A stretch of 64,000 bases of DNA from Novosphingobium sp. NDB2Meth1 (GTDB taxonomy: Bacteria; Pseudomonadota; Alphaproteobacteria; Sphingomonadales; Sphingomonadaceae). The position numbers were made by a program, and so were the translations under genes. Shown in pieces: positions 1-9,425 of this stretch. How positions within the stretch are numbered: the stretch's first letter is position 1; every line of letters starts with the position of its first letter. The stretch spans positions 62,001 through 126,000 of the forward strand of contig NZ_FPEH01000015.1 of NCBI RefSeq assembly GCF_900117425.1, given 5' to 3'. Below the pieces are notes generated by a model, which was not told the DNA's origin, did no database searches, and worked only from the letters and a program-made list of their open reading frames with translations.

Positions 1-333
1 CGCAACGTACCCTTGGCGCGCAAGCTGCGCGCAGAGCCGAGTTTGCCGGAGACGCTGCTGTGGCGGCATTTGCGGCTTCAGCCGGATGAGGTGAAGATCA
101 GGCGGCAGCATCCGGTTGGTGAGTGGGTGCTGGATTTCTATTGCGCTGCGGCCAAGGTGGCGTTCGAGATTGATGGCATTGCGCATCATATGGGGGATCG
201 GCCTGCGCGGGACCAAGATCGCGATGAAGCGATGAGAGCGCTCGGGATCGAGGTGGTGCGGATAGCGGCGGCGGAAGTGTTGCGGTCGCCGGAGGATGTT
301 GCGGAGGCGATTGTGCGCTATTGCAGGCGTTGA
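1..333 (+). CDS. DUF559 endonuclease-fold protein, 5' end cut by window edge
   Basis: The reading frame is open from the first base. The family normally has a few residues before the ARKLRAEPSLPETLLWRHLR-like segment, so the true start is probably outside the window; a TTG at 13 is the first internal start-like codon. The sequence shows the DUF559 pattern: an arginine-rich start, RRQHPVGEWVLDFYC, then VAFEIDGIAHH with acidic residues, as in the VSR/restriction endonuclease-like fold. Such proteins are small, often single-gene and of uncertain biological role. The remaining 110 codons include the conserved core, so the cut loses little. Confidence 0.75.
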   Translation, partial: RNVPLARKLRAEPSLPETLLWRHLRLQPDEVKIRRQHPVGEWVLDFYCAAAKVAFEIDGIAHHMGDRPARDQDRDEAMRALGIEVVRIAAAEVLRSPEDVAEAIVRYCRR

Positions 334-363
334 TTACCCCTCCGTCAGCCCTGCGGGCTGCCA

Positions 364-396
364 CCTCCCCATTTGCACTTCGTGAAAATGGGGAGG
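364..396. terminator. 11-bp stem hairpin between converging genes
   Basis: CCTCCCCATTT (364-374) and AAATGGGGAGG (386-396) form a perfect 11-bp stem with an 11-nt loop. It lies between the end of the DUF559 gene and the end of accC, so it can act on converging transcripts. There is no long T-run, and similar stems occur as dispersed repeats in alphaproteobacteria, so repeat and terminator are both possible. Confidence 0.5.
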
Positions 397-406
397 ACCT
401 AGGTTG

Positions 407-1753
407 TCACCCCTGCTCCGAAAGCCACTGCTCCAGATACTTGATCGAGTAGTCCCCATCGAGGAAGTGGGGGTCGCTCAGGAGCTTCTGGTGCAAGGGA
501 ATCGAGGTCTTGACACCGCCGATGACCATTTCCTCCAGCGCGCGCTTCAGGCGCATGATGCAGCCTTCGCGGGTGCGGCCCGAGACGATGAGCTTGGCGA
601 TCATGGAGTCGTAGTAAGGCGGGATCTTGTAACCCGCATAGAGCCCGGAATCGACGCGCACGTGCATGCCGCCTGCCGCGTGATAGCTGGTGACGAGGCC
701 GGGCGAGGGGGCGAAGGTGAACGGGTCTTCCGCGTTGATGCGACACTCGATCGCGTGGCCCTTGAACTCGATCTCTTCCTGCTTGACCGAAAGCGGCTTG
801 CCGTCGGCGATGCGGATCTGTTCGCGCACGAGGTCGACGCCGGTGATCGCTTCGGTGACGGGATGTTCCACCTGCAGGCGGGTGTTCATCTCGATGAAGT
901 AGAACTCGCCGTTTTCCCAAAGGAACTCGATCGTGCCCGCGCCGCGATAGCCCATGTCGGCCATGGCCTTGGCGACGATGCCGCCCATGCGATTGCGTTC
1001 TTCGGCCGAGATGACGGGCGAGGGGGCTTCTTCGAGCACCTTCTGGTGGCGGCGCTGGAGCGAGCAGTCGCGCTCACCCAGATGGATGGCATTGCCGTTG
1101 CCGTCGCCGAAGACCTGGAATTCGATGTGGCGCGGATTGCCGAGGTACTTCTCGATATAGACGGTGGCATCGCCGAACGCGGCCTTCGCCTCGCTGCCGG
1201 CCTGCTGCATCAGCGTCTCGAGCTGGTCGGGGCTGTTGCAGACCTTCATGCCGCGACCGCCGCCGCCCGAAGCCGCCTTGATGATCACCGGATAGCCGGC
1301 GGCCTCGGCGATTTCCTTGGCTTCCTTGATATCCGAGACCGCGCCGTCCGAGCCCGGCACGAGCGGCAGGCCGAGCGCGCCGGCGGTGCGCTTGGCTTCG
1401 ATCTTGTCGCCCATCGTGCGGATATGCTCGGGCTTGGGCCCGATCCACGTGATGTCGTGCGCCTCGACGATATCGGCGAACTTGGCGTTTTCCGAAAGGA
1501 AGCCGTAGCCGGGATGGATCGCGTCGGCATGGGTGATCTCGGCCGCGGAGATGATCGCGGCCATGTTGAGATAGCTGTCCTTCGCGGCCGGCGGGCCAAT
1601 GCAGACGGCATGGTCGGCCAGGCGCACGTGCATCGCGTCGGCATCGGCGGTGGAGTGCACCGCGACCGTCTCGATCCCCATTTCGTGCGCGGCGCGGTGG
1701 ATGCGCAGCGCGATCTCGCCGCGGTTGGCGATCAGCAGTCGGGAAATGGCCAT
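407..1753 (-). CDS. accC: Acetyl-CoA carboxylase, biotin carboxylase subunit
   Basis: 448 residues, the normal length for AccC. It carboxylates the biotin on AccB using ATP and bicarbonate, the first half of malonyl-CoA formation for fatty acid synthesis in the cytoplasm. Visible signatures are the N-terminal [20 protein letters not shown], the glycine-rich ATP-grasp loop [27 protein letters not shown], and [16 protein letters not shown] with the catalytic Glu/Asn/Arg region. It starts 13 nt after the accB stop on the same strand, so the two are co-transcribed with aroQ upstream. Confidence 0.97.
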   Translation of the reverse strand: MAISRLLIANRGEIALRIHRAAHEMGIETVAVHSTADADAMHVRLADHAVCIGPPAAKDSYLNMAAIISAAEITHADAIHPGYGFLSENAKFADIVEAHDITWIGPKPEHIRTMGDKIEAKRTAGALGLPLVPGSDGAVSDIKEAKEIAEAAGYPVIIKAASGGGGRGMKVCNSPDQLETLMQQAGSEAKAAFGDATVYIEKYLGNPRHIEFQVFGDGNGNAIHLGERDCSLQRRHQKVLEEAPSPVISAEERNRMGGIVAKAMADMGYRGAGTIEFLWENGEFYFIEMNTRLQVEHPVTEAITGVDLVREQIRIADGKPLSVKQEEIEFKGHAIECRINAEDPFTFAPSPGLVTSYHAAGGMHVRVDSGLYAGYKIPPYYDSMIAKLIVSGRTREGCIMRLKRALEEMVIGGVKTSIPLHQKLLSDPHFLDGDYSIKYLEQWLSEQG

Positions 1754-1766
1754 GGGAGGCGCGTCC

Positions 1767-2270
1767 TCAGGCGATGACGACGAGCGGCTGGTCGAATTCG
1801 ACCGGCTGCGCGTTCTCGACCAGGATCGCGGTGATCTTGCCGCCGGTGGGCGCGGTGATCGGGTTCATCACCTTCATCGCCTCGACGATGAGCAGCGTGT
1901 CACCCGCCTTGACCGTGGAGCCCACCGAAATGAACGGCGCGGCGCCCGGTTCGGGGGTAAGATAGGCGGTGCCGACCATCGGCGAGCGCAGCGCATTGGT
2001 GTGCGTTTCGGCGGCGGGAGCTTCAGCAGCAGCGGCAGGCGCGGCGGCGGGCGCCGGAGCCGGCGCGGCGACCGGCGCTGGTGCATAAGTCGCCACCGGC
2101 GCGGCGGTCACGGTGCGCGCGACGCGGATCTTGCGCTTGCCGTCCTCAACTTCGATCTCGGTCAGGCCGGTATCGGAAAGGAGTTCGGCCAGTTCGCGCA
2201 CGAGTGCGCTGTCGATGGCCATAGCCTTGTCGGCGTTTTGGGCGCTCTCGTCGCCGTGGTCATGCCCCAT
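1767..2270 (-). CDS. accB: Acetyl-CoA carboxylase biotin carboxyl carrier protein
   Basis: 167 residues from the ATG at 2268-2270 ([12 protein letters not shown]...). Another internal ATG ([15 protein letters not shown]) could be the true start. The C-terminal biotinyl domain has the [12 protein letters not shown] motif whose lysine is biotinylated. An Ala/Pro-rich linker joins it to the N-terminal region, as is usual for AccB. It carries the carboxyl group from AccC to the carboxyltransferase. It lies between aroQ and accC, a common order in alphaproteobacteria. Confidence 0.96.
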   Translation of the reverse strand: MGHDHGDESAQNADKAMAIDSALVRELAELLSDTGLTEIEVEDGKRKIRVARTVTAAPVATYAPAPVAAPAPAPAAAPAAAAEAPAAETHTNALRSPMVGTAYLTPEPGAAPFISVGSTVKAGDTLLIVEAMKVMNPITAPTGGKITAILVENAQPVEFDQPLVVIA

Positions 2271-2393
2271 TTTATTGTCCTCGCGGGTGTGCCCAATCAA
2301 AGCGGGTTCCATGCCCGCCGCGCTTCGCAGTGGCAAGGAAAACCCGCAAGCGCGGCGTGGAAAAGCCCGATCTGGCCCCTTCGGGCCGAGGTC

Positions 2394-2828
2394 TCAAAGC
2401 TTGTGCGCGCCTTCGAGCGCGAGGAGGTAGCTGAGAGGGCCGAAGCCCGCGATTGTCGCCTTGGCGGCCATGCCGACATAGGACTTGTGGCGGAACGCCT
2501 CGCGCGTGTGCGGGTTGGAAAGGTGGACCTCGATCACCGGCGTGCGGATCGCCTTGATCGCATCATGGAGCGCGATGCTGGTGTGCGTGAAGGCGCCGGC
2601 ATTGAGCAACACGGCCTTGGCACCTGTGGCCTGCGCTTCGTGAAGCCAATCAATAAGATGACCCTCGTGGTTCGACTGCCTGAGATCGATCTCGAGCCCG
2701 AGTTCGCGCGCTCGGTCCTCCAGCATCCCGGCAATATCGTCGAGCGTGGCCGAGCCGTAGATCTCCGGCTCGCGCGTGCCGAGCAGGTTGAGATTGGGGC
2801 CGTTGAGGACAAACACGGTCTGGGGCAT
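2394..2828 (-). CDS. aroQ: Type II 3-dehydroquinate dehydratase
   Basis: 144 residues. It converts 3-dehydroquinate to 3-dehydroshikimate in the shikimate pathway. Signatures are FVLNGPNLNLLGTREPEIYG at the N-terminus with the catalytic Arg/Tyr region, LRQSNHEGHLIDWLHEA, NAGAFTHTSIALHDAI and the EVHLSNPHTREAFRHKSY loop. The ATG at 2826-2828 was chosen because the family begins 3-5 residues before the FVLNGPN strand. It is the first gene of the aroQ-accB-accC unit. A short GGCCC/GGGCC stem lies just downstream (2374-2387), but it lacks a clear terminator T-run. Confidence 0.96.
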   Translation of the reverse strand: MPQTVFVLNGPNLNLLGTREPEIYGSATLDDIAGMLEDRARELGLEIDLRQSNHEGHLIDWLHEAQATGAKAVLLNAGAFTHTSIALHDAIKAIRTPVIEVHLSNPHTREAFRHKSYVGMAAKATIAGFGPLSYLLALEGAHKL

Positions 2829-2905
2829 GGCGGGCTCCGCGGAGGCAAGAACGCTTGTTCCAGCCCTGATAGAGCGTGGGCCTGCCTGCGCAAGCCCGCG
2901 CGAAT

Positions 2906-3256
2906 TCAACCCTTGCCGTTGTCCGCCATGGGCGGCGGTGCTCCGGGCTCACCGCCATCATCAATAGACGCATTGGGGTCTTCGCCGTCCGGATTGTCGT
3001 TGGTCTGCACCACCGGTTCGGGCTGCGAGATCGCCGGCGGCTGGTTGGTTGCAGCAAGCGATTCGGCAGCCTTGGCCTTCTTTTCCGCCGCCTCGGCTTT
3101 CGCTTCGACAGCGGTCATGCGCTCTTCGAGCGCGCTCACGCGGTCTTCGCAGCCGCCGAGCAGGACCGACAGCACCGCAGTGGCGCTGACGAGGGCAAGG
3201 CGGCGAACTGCGGGCCGATGGGCAGGATTGTGGCGGTGTGCGTCCATGTTGCGCAT
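2906..3256 (-). CDS. Small lipoprotein with coiled coil
   Basis: 116 residues with a positively charged N-terminus, a hydrophobic segment and a lipobox-like LLGGC, so it is probably lipid-anchored. After the cysteine comes an Ala/Glu/Lys heptad-rich stretch (VSALEERMTAVEAKAEAAEKK...) that should form a coiled coil, then a Pro/Asp-rich tail. A second ATG at 3245-3247 (MDAHRHN) would trim three residues. No enzymatic motif is visible. It could be a small cell-envelope spacer protein; the function is unknown. Confidence 0.7.
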   Translation of the reverse strand: MRNMDAHRHNPAHRPAVRRLALVSATAVLSVLLGGCEDRVSALEERMTAVEAKAEAAEKKAKAAESLAATNQPPAISQPEPVVQTNDNPDGEDPNASIDDGGEPGAPPPMADNGKG

Positions 3257-3303
3257 CGTCTTAGCAGGTAAAGATTACCCGAAACTAACCAAGCGGGTGC
3301 TTT

Positions 3304-3564
3304 TCAGTGATCCGTGCCCCGCGCTTTGCCATACTGCCGCGCTGCCGTGTAGCCGAGGTAGGCCGCGCCGAAGAGCGCATAGAGCGGCTGAGGCAGGCCA
3401 GTGAAGTAGGCCGTCATCGCATCGGTCATCGAGCGGGCGGCGGCGGGGCGCACCGCGGCCAGCAAGCCAAGCGGAATTGCCCAGAGGATCATCGCATACA
3501 TCACATAGAGGAAAGTCGGGCGGGCCAGCGCGACATAGCGGCGCAGTGCAGCAGTAGGGGTCAT
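3304..3564 (-). CDS. Small holin-like (GTA-holin 3TM-type) membrane protein
   Basis: 86 residues from the ATG at 3562-3564. The sequence has an ARPTFLYVMYAMILWAIPLG segment followed by a short amphipathic region and a second hydrophobic stretch LPQPLYALFGAAYLGYTAA. From memory this resembles the small 3TM holin family linked to gene transfer agent release, but no GTA structural genes are in the window. If it is that family, it is an orphan copy. The assignment is from pattern recognition only. Confidence 0.6.
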   Translation of the reverse strand: MTPTAALRRYVALARPTFLYVMYAMILWAIPLGLLAAVRPAAARSMTDAMTAYFTGLPQPLYALFGAAYLGYTAARQYGKARGTDH

Positions 3565-3792
3565 AAGCGTCCTTTCGGGGATGGAGGGACGCCGGACCAG
3601 ATAGCGGCAAGGATCGATGTAGGAAAATGGTTTGGCGGCATCGCTTGCAGCCGCAGTCGGGCCCCAAGCGATAAATCGCGACCCCCTGTCCGGTTTATGG
3701 CAATGGACGTGCTGCACTGCGGTCAATAGGGCAGTGGCCATGCTGTCACGCTGGTGTAAGCAAGCGCGGCAGGACAGGTCAGGGGCAGACAT

Positions 3793-6288
3793 TTGGTCGA
3801 GGTTTTGCGGCGGATTTCCTTTGGACGCGGCTTGCTGGCGCTGAGCGCGCTGGTCTCCGCCTCGTGCCTTTACGCCGCTGCCGACGATCCGGTCACGACG
3901 ACCTCCGTTCCCGAATCCGGGCCTTCGCTGGGCGAGCGGCGGGCCGCGCTGGTCGAGCCGATGCTCGCGGACTATTGCTCGCGCTGCCACAACGATTTTG
4001 ATCATGTCGCGGGGCTTTCGGTCGAGGGGCTGAAGGCGAGCGACGTCGCGGAAGGCCGCAATGCCGAGGCGTGGGAGAAGATCCTCCGCCGGGTGGCAGC
4101 GGGCGAGATGCCGCCGCATTCGAAGAAGCAGCCCGATCCCGCCTTGCGCGCCGATTTCGTTTCGTGGCTCGATGAGGGCCGCGCGCAGTATGTCATGGCG
4201 CATCCAGACCCGGGCGCTGCACCGGTGCGGCGCCTGAACCGGCGCGAATATGCCAATGCGGTGCGCGATCTGCTCGGCGTCGAAGGTGATTTCGCGGCCG
4301 CGCTGCCGCCTGACAATTCGGGCTTCGGCTTTGACAATATCGCCGACGTGCTGAGCGTCTCGCCCACCTTGATGGAGCGCTATGTCGCCGTGGCGGGCAA
4401 GGCGGCTCGGCAGGCGACAGGGCTGGTGCCGAAGCGCGATTTCGTGACGACCTGGCAAGTGGCCAAGGACGGTTCGGTGATGAACTCGGGCATTCCGGCG
4501 TTCAACGAGCGGGCCGCAACGGACCTGCCGCTGGGTTCGCGCGGCGGCACGGCGGTGCGCTACACCGCGCGGTGGGACGGGGCCTATGACGTCGCCGTCT
4601 GGCTCAATTCCAACACCAACAACGAAAGCGACCGCCTGCCGGAGGATCGCTATGCGCTGCGGGTGCCGATGAAGGCGGGGGTGCACAGCGTGGCCGTCTC
4701 GTTCCGGCGGCAGACCTGGCCGGACGAGGCGGTGCAAACCGTCCGCAACACCACCGATTATGTGCCGCTACCGCTCGAAAAGCCCGTGGACCTGCCGCTT
4801 GATGTGTGGGTGGACGGCCAGCGTGCGGGGACGATGACGGTGCCTTCGTTCCGCGTCCATCCGCGCTATTCGCAGCACAATTTTCCGCGCGACGTGCTCC
4901 AGCTCGATGTGGCGGGGCCGTTCGATGCGGGCGGGAATGCGGACCTTGCGAGCCGCAAGGCGGTCTTCGTGTGCCATCCGAAGCGTACGGTCGAGGAAGC
5001 GCCCTGCGCCAAGCGCATCCTTGGCGGCCTTGCCAGGCGGGCTTGGCGCGGGCCGGTCAGCGAGGCGGAACTGGCGCCGCTGCTCGAGATCTATGCCGAC
5101 GAGCGCGCTGCGGGCGGGTTCGAGAGCGGCGTCGAGGCGGGGATCGAGGCGCTGCTGGTCTCGCCGCGCTTCCTGTTTGCTGTGGAAACGCCGGCGGCCG
5201 GGCCTGCAGGCAGCGTGGCGCGGCTATCGGACTACGATCTTGCGACGCGCCTCTCGCTATTCCTGTGGAGTTCGATCCCCGATGACCGGCTGCTAGCACT
5301 GGCCGGGCAGGGCAAGCTGCATCTGCCGGTGGTGCTCGCTGCCGAAATCGCGCGCATGCTAGCCGACAAGCGCGCCGAAGCGCTGACCGAGAACTTTGCT
5401 GGCCAGTGGCTCTATCTGCGCAATCTCGACCAGCAGCGGCCGGACATCACCGAGTTTCCGCAGTTCGATGTGCCCCTGCGCAGTGCGATGGCGACCGAGA
5501 CGCGGATGTTCTTCAGCCATGTGCTCTCGGCCAACCGTCCGGTGACCGACTTCATCCGCGCCGACTATACCTTCCTCAACGAGCGGCTGGCCCGGCACTA
5601 CGGGATAGAGGGAGTGCGCGGTCCCGCCTTTCGCAAGGTCGCGCTCGGCGCTGATCTGCCGCGCGGCGGATTGCTGGGGCAGGCGAGCATCCTCACCGTT
5701 ACCAGCTATGGCAACCGCACCTCGGTGGTGAAGCGCGGCAAGTGGATCCTCGACAATATGCTCGCCTCGCCGCCCCCGCCGCCGCCCGCCGATGTGCCAG
5801 CGCTCAAGGCCGAGCATGACGGAAAGAAGCTCACCGCGCGCGAGCAGCTCGAATTGCACCGCGCCAACCCGGCCTGCGCTTCCTGCCACCAGCGCATGGA
5901 TCCCTTGGGCTTTGCGCTGGAAAACTTCGACGCGGTCGGCGCATGGCGGACGCAGGATGCCGGGCAGGTGATCGATGCGGGCGCTGTGCTGGCGGACGGG
6001 ACCGCGTTCAAGGGCTTTGCCGGGCTGCAGCAGATACTTCTCGACCGGCGCGAGGAGTTTGCGCGCGCCTTCACCGAGCGGCTGATGACTTATGCGCTGG
6101 GCCGGGGCCTCGGGCCGCAGGACATGCCAACGGTTCGTGCCATCGCGCGCGATGCGGCCAAGGATGATTGGCGGGTGCAGACGATCATCAAGGGCATCGT
6201 GATGAGCCCCAGCTTCACCTTGCGCCGGGTGCCTGCGCCGCCCACGGCCGTTGCACTCGCCGCCAGCGGATGGAGACCGCACCGATGA
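3793..6288 (+). CDS. DUF1592/DUF1588-type exported haem protein
   Basis: 831 residues from a TTG start. The N-terminal hydrophobic stretch is an export signal. A c-type haem motif CSRCH sits at residues 62-66 and a second, CASCHQRMDPLGFALENFD-like, starts at about 695. The middle follows the order typical of planctomycete-type DUF1587-DUF1595-DUF1592-DUF1588-DUF1585 proteins: RRLNRREYANAVRDLLGV, YDLATRLSLFLWSSIPDD, HYGI, TSVVKRGKWILDNM. The biochemical role of this family is not established. It overlaps the next gene by ATGA (6285-6288), and DUF1592/DUF1552 pairs are a known conserved association. Confidence 0.85.
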   Translation: MVEVLRRISFGRGLLALSALVSASCLYAAADDPVTTTSVPESGPSLGERRAALVEPMLADYCSRCHNDFDHVAGLSVEGLKASDVAEGRNAEAWEKILRRVAAGEMPPHSKKQPDPALRADFVSWLDEGRAQYVMAHPDPGAAPVRRLNRREYANAVRDLLGVEGDFAAALPPDNSGFGFDNIADVLSVSPTLMERYVAVAGKAARQATGLVPKRDFVTTWQVAKDGSVMNSGIPAFNERAATDLPLGSRGGTAVRYTARWDGAYDVAVWLNSNTNNESDRLPEDRYALRVPMKAGVHSVAVSFRRQTWPDEAVQTVRNTTDYVPLPLEKPVDLPLDVWVDGQRAGTMTVPSFRVHPRYSQHNFPRDVLQLDVAGPFDAGGNADLASRKAVFVCHPKRTVEEAPCAKRILGGLARRAWRGPVSEAELAPLLEIYADERAAGGFESGVEAGIEALLVSPRFLFAVETPAAGPAGSVARLSDYDLATRLSLFLWSSIPDDRLLALAGQGKLHLPVVLAAEIARMLADKRAEALTENFAGQWLYLRNLDQQRPDITEFPQFDVPLRSAMATETRMFFSHVLSANRPVTDFIRADYTFLNERLARHYGIEGVRGPAFRKVALGADLPRGGLLGQASILTVTSYGNRTSVVKRGKWILDNMLASPPPPPPADVPALKAEHDGKKLTAREQLELHRANPACASCHQRMDPLGFALENFDAVGAWRTQDAGQVIDAGAVLADGTAFKGFAGLQQILLDRREEFARAFTERLMTYALGRGLGPQDMPTVRAIARDAAKDDWRVQTIIKGIVMSPSFTLRRVPAPPTAVALAASGWRPHR

Positions 6289-7622
6289 TCGTGAAGCGTC
6301 CCGCCCTCAGCCGCCGCACCGTGCTGCGCGGGCTTGGCACCACGCTGGCGCTGCCGTTTCTGGAAGCGATGATCCCGGCGGCGCGCGCGGCGGACGGGGC
6401 TGCGCGGCCCAAGCGGCTTTCAGTGTTCTACACGCCCAATGGCATGACCATGGACGCCTATCGCCCGGCCACGGCGGGTGCCGACTATGTCCTGCCGCCC
6501 ACCCTTGCGCCGCTGGAGCCGTTCCGCAGCGACATGATTGTGGTGAGCGGGCTGGGGCATCCGCAGGCGGCGGCGTTCGGGGACCGGCCGGCGGGGCACG
6601 GCCGCTCCTGCCCGGCGTTCCTGACCGGCGCGCATGCCCGGCAGACCGAGGGGCCGGACATTCGCTGCGGGGTGTCGATGGATCAGGTGTTCGCGGCGCA
6701 TCTGGGCGAGACGACAACGATCCCTTCGCTCGAGCTGGGCATCGATCAGGCGAGCCTGCTGGGCAGCTGCGACATCAACTATTCGTGCGCCTATACCAAC
6801 GGCATCTCGTGGTTGACGCCGACCGTGCCGCTGCCCGTCATGGCAAACCCGCGCGATGTGTTCGAGCGGCTGTTCGGCGACGGCGAGGCGCTCGATCCTG
6901 CCAGCCGGCTGGCCCAGGCGCGGCGGCAGGCCTCGATCCTCGACTACGTGCGCGAGGACGCGGCGCGGCTTTCGCAGGCGCTCGGTGCGGAGGACAAGCG
7001 CAAGCTCGACGAGTACCTCGATGCGACCCGCGCCATCGAAAAGCGCATCCAGCGCGCGGCGACGGGGCCGCAGGCGGAAGCGGGCAACTTCGCGCAGCCT
7101 TCGGGCATTCCGGCCGACTTTGCCGAGCACGTGCGGCTGATGATCGATCTGCAGGTCCTCGCCATGCAGGCTGACCTGACGCGTGTCGCGACCTTCATGC
7201 TGGGCCGGGAAATCTCGAACCGGACGTATCCCGAGATCGGCGTGCCGGATTCGCACCACATGCTCAGCCACCACGGCAAGAACGCCGACAAGATGGCCAA
7301 GCTCGCGCAGATCAACCGCTACCACATGGAATTCTTCGCCTATGCGCTGAAGCGGCTGAAGGAGGCCAAGGACGGGTCGGGATCGCTGCTCGATACGACG
7401 CTGGTAATCCGCGGCAGCGCGTTCGGCGATTCCAACGAGCATGATTTCATGGACCTGCCGGTCATTGTCGCGGGCGGGCTGGTGAAGGGCGGTCGCCATC
7501 TGGCCTTCGACAAGGGCACGTCGATGTCGAATCTGCTGCTGGCGGGGCTCAACCTGCTCGATGTGCCTGCCACGACGTTTGGCGACAGCACCGGTCCTCT
7601 GGCGGGGCTGGCCAGTGCGTAG
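6285..7622 (+). CDS. DUF1552 protein, TAT-exported
   Basis: 445 residues from the ATG at 6285, overlapping the DUF1592 stop. The N-terminus has a twin-arginine signal (SRRTVLRGLG, then a hydrophobic run ending near AARA), so it should be exported folded. The body has the DUF1552 pattern: KRLSVFYTPNGM, SGLGHPQA, GRSCPAFLTGAH, SLELGIDQ, YPEIGVPDSHHMLSHHG, and GDSNEHDFMDLPVIVAGG. The His/Asp-rich motifs suggest a metal-dependent sulfatase-like fold, but the activity is unknown. The next gene starts inside its last codons. Confidence 0.85.
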   Translation: MIVKRPALSRRTVLRGLGTTLALPFLEAMIPAARAADGAARPKRLSVFYTPNGMTMDAYRPATAGADYVLPPTLAPLEPFRSDMIVVSGLGHPQAAAFGDRPAGHGRSCPAFLTGAHARQTEGPDIRCGVSMDQVFAAHLGETTTIPSLELGIDQASLLGSCDINYSCAYTNGISWLTPTVPLPVMANPRDVFERLFGDGEALDPASRLAQARRQASILDYVREDAARLSQALGAEDKRKLDEYLDATRAIEKRIQRAATGPQAEAGNFAQPSGIPADFAEHVRLMIDLQVLAMQADLTRVATFMLGREISNRTYPEIGVPDSHHMLSHHGKNADKMAKLAQINRYHMEFFAYALKRLKEAKDGSGSLLDTTLVIRGSAFGDSNEHDFMDLPVIVAGGLVKGGRHLAFDKGTSMSNLLLAGLNLLDVPATTFGDSTGPLAGLASA

Positions 7623-8940
7623 GCTGGCGGCGCTGCTGCTGGCATTTTTGCCGCTGCCTGCATTGGCGCACGGAGTCGAGGATGTCGCCCGCCCGATTGC
7701 CGAGGATGATCCGGCGGCACTCGCGGCGGCGCTGGCGCATGGTGCGAGTGCCAATGCCGCGTTCGAATATGGCGAGACACCGCTGGCCCGCGCGGTCGAG
7801 ACGCAGGACCCTGCGCTGGTGGACGTCCTGCTCAAGGCGCGCGCCCAGACCGACCGGGCCGATACCTTGGGCGTGACGCCGCTGCTGCTGGCCTGCGAGC
7901 GCGGCAACAGCGCAATCGTGGCGGCGTTGGTCGCGGCGGGCGCGCCCGTCGATCAATCCAATGCCGATGCGGTGACGCCGCTTGCGATGTGCTCGCGGTT
8001 TTCCGATGCGGACGCGCTGCGGGCGCTAATGGCGCGCGGCGCGGCGGTCGAGAGCGTCGATGTGCGCGGGCAGACGCCGCTGATGTGGGCGGCTTCGGCG
8101 GGCAAGCTCGAAGCGGTATCGGCGCTGCTGGCGGCAGGCGCGCAAGTGAACCGCGAGACGCCGAATGGCTTCACCCCGCTGTTCTTCGCATTGGCGAGCG
8201 GGAAAGCCGAAGTCGCCTCGGCACTGATCGCGGCGGGGGCGGACGTCAGGCATCGCGGGCCGGAGAACACCAGCGCGCTGCAGATGGCGCTTTACCAGAA
8301 GAACTGGGCGGCGGCCGAGCAACTCGTGCGGCTTGGCGGCGGCGATGTTGCCGAACTCGACCGCGAGGGGCGGCGCCCTTTGCATGTGGCGGCGGCAGCG
8401 GGCCAAGGCGCGCTGGTGGCGGCGCTGCTGGAGCGCGGGGCGGAAGTCGATGCGCTGTCCGGTCCCTCGAAGATCACCTGGGTGACCGAAGCCAATTTCG
8501 GCTTGCCGCCACCACCGGTCCAGCCGACGACCGCGCTGATGGCGGCAGCGAGGGCCGGGCAGGCCGATGTGATGTGGCAACTTGTGCGCGCCGGGGCCAA
8601 TGAGCACTTTGTCGATGGGGCTGGGGTAAACCTCGTGCTGGCCGCCGCGCAGGGGCGCAATGCGTCGGCACTGGGTCTCGCCATTGAGCTGGCCGGCGAT
8701 GCCAATGTGGCGGACAAGGACAAGACGACTGCGCTGCACATGCTGGCGGGTGGTCCCTACTTCACCGAGCTTCCGGCGATGCTGCGCGTGCTCGCCTCGC
8801 ACGGGGCCAAGGCGGACCTGCCCAACGCCAAGGGCAAGACCGCGCTGCAGGTCCTTTCAGACGGGCTTGCCACGGTGCAGGCCGCATTCCATGAAGTCTA
8901 TCCGGACAAGACTCCTGCCAACCTCGCGCTCTCGCACTGA
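7615..8940 (+). CDS. Exported ankyrin-repeat protein
   Basis: 441 residues from GTG 7615, which overlaps the DUF1552 stop. This start gives a clean Sec signal (MRRLAALLLAFLPLPALAHG). The rest is a run of about 10-12 ankyrin repeats with the usual G-TPLxxA pattern (e.g. GQTPLMWAASAGKLEAV, NGFTPLFFALASGKAEV). Ankyrin arrays bind other proteins. The placement between two exported proteins and a cytochrome suggests a periplasmic scaffold for the neighbours, which is an inference. Confidence 0.88.
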   Translation: MRRLAALLLAFLPLPALAHGVEDVARPIAEDDPAALAAALAHGASANAAFEYGETPLARAVETQDPALVDVLLKARAQTDRADTLGVTPLLLACERGNSAIVAALVAAGAPVDQSNADAVTPLAMCSRFSDADALRALMARGAAVESVDVRGQTPLMWAASAGKLEAVSALLAAGAQVNRETPNGFTPLFFALASGKAEVASALIAAGADVRHRGPENTSALQMALYQKNWAAAEQLVRLGGGDVAELDREGRRPLHVAAAAGQGALVAALLERGAEVDALSGPSKITWVTEANFGLPPPPVQPTTALMAAARAGQADVMWQLVRAGANEHFVDGAGVNLVLAAAQGRNASALGLAIELAGDANVADKDKTTALHMLAGGPYFTELPAMLRVLASHGAKADLPNAKGKTALQVLSDGLATVQAAFHEVYPDKTPANLALSH

Positions 8941-8956
8941 AGAAGGACCGCAGCCG

Positions 8957-9418
8957 ATGACCCGAGCGAAACCGATGCTCCTGACCGCCCTCGCCGCCGC
9001 GCTGGTTGCCGGCAGCGCGATTGCCAGCGCCGCTTCGCCCGCCGAGACAATCGCGACGCGGCAGGCGAACTTCAAGAAAATGGGCGGCGCGATGAAGGCG
9101 CTCAAGGACGAGCTTGGCGCCGGGGCGGACAAGGCCAAGCTGCTGGCCGCGGCACGCACTTTGGCGGCCACTGCAAGGCTGCAGGGCGGGTTGTTTCCGG
9201 CGGGGACCGGGCCGTCTTCCGGTGTGAAGACCGACGCGCTCCCTGCGATCTGGACACAGAAGCCCACTTTCGATGCCGCTGCCGGCAAATTGGTCGCTGA
9301 AGCAGACAAGCTGGCCGGGATAGCGGGTTCGGGGAATACGGCAGCAGTGCTGGCGCAGTTCAAGGTTGTTGGCGGCACCTGCGCGGCCTGCCACCGGCAG
9401 TTCCGCGCCGAGGAATAA
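8957..9418 (+). CDS. Cytochrome c' family protein
   Basis: 153 residues with a cleavable signal peptide. The sequence fits class II cytochromes c: an N-terminal helix with RQANFKKMGGAMKALKDEL, a W/P-containing third-helix region, and the C-terminal haem site CAACH (near residue 144). Cytochromes c' are periplasmic four-helix proteins that carry electrons or bind gases. It lies 16 nt after the ankyrin gene and 7 nt before a cytochrome b561, so it may be the periplasmic redox partner of that membrane cytochrome. Confidence 0.9.
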   Translation: MTRAKPMLLTALAAALVAGSAIASAASPAETIATRQANFKKMGGAMKALKDELGAGADKAKLLAAARTLAATARLQGGLFPAGTGPSSGVKTDALPAIWTQKPTFDAAAGKLVAEADKLAGIAGSGNTAAVLAQFKVVGGTCAACHRQFRAEE

Positions 9419-9425
9419 GCGCCCG

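Noticed and set aside
404..1777. Long open frame opposite accC
   Set aside because: Antisense shadow caused by high GC; its protein has no recognisable domain while the accC frame is fully conserved.
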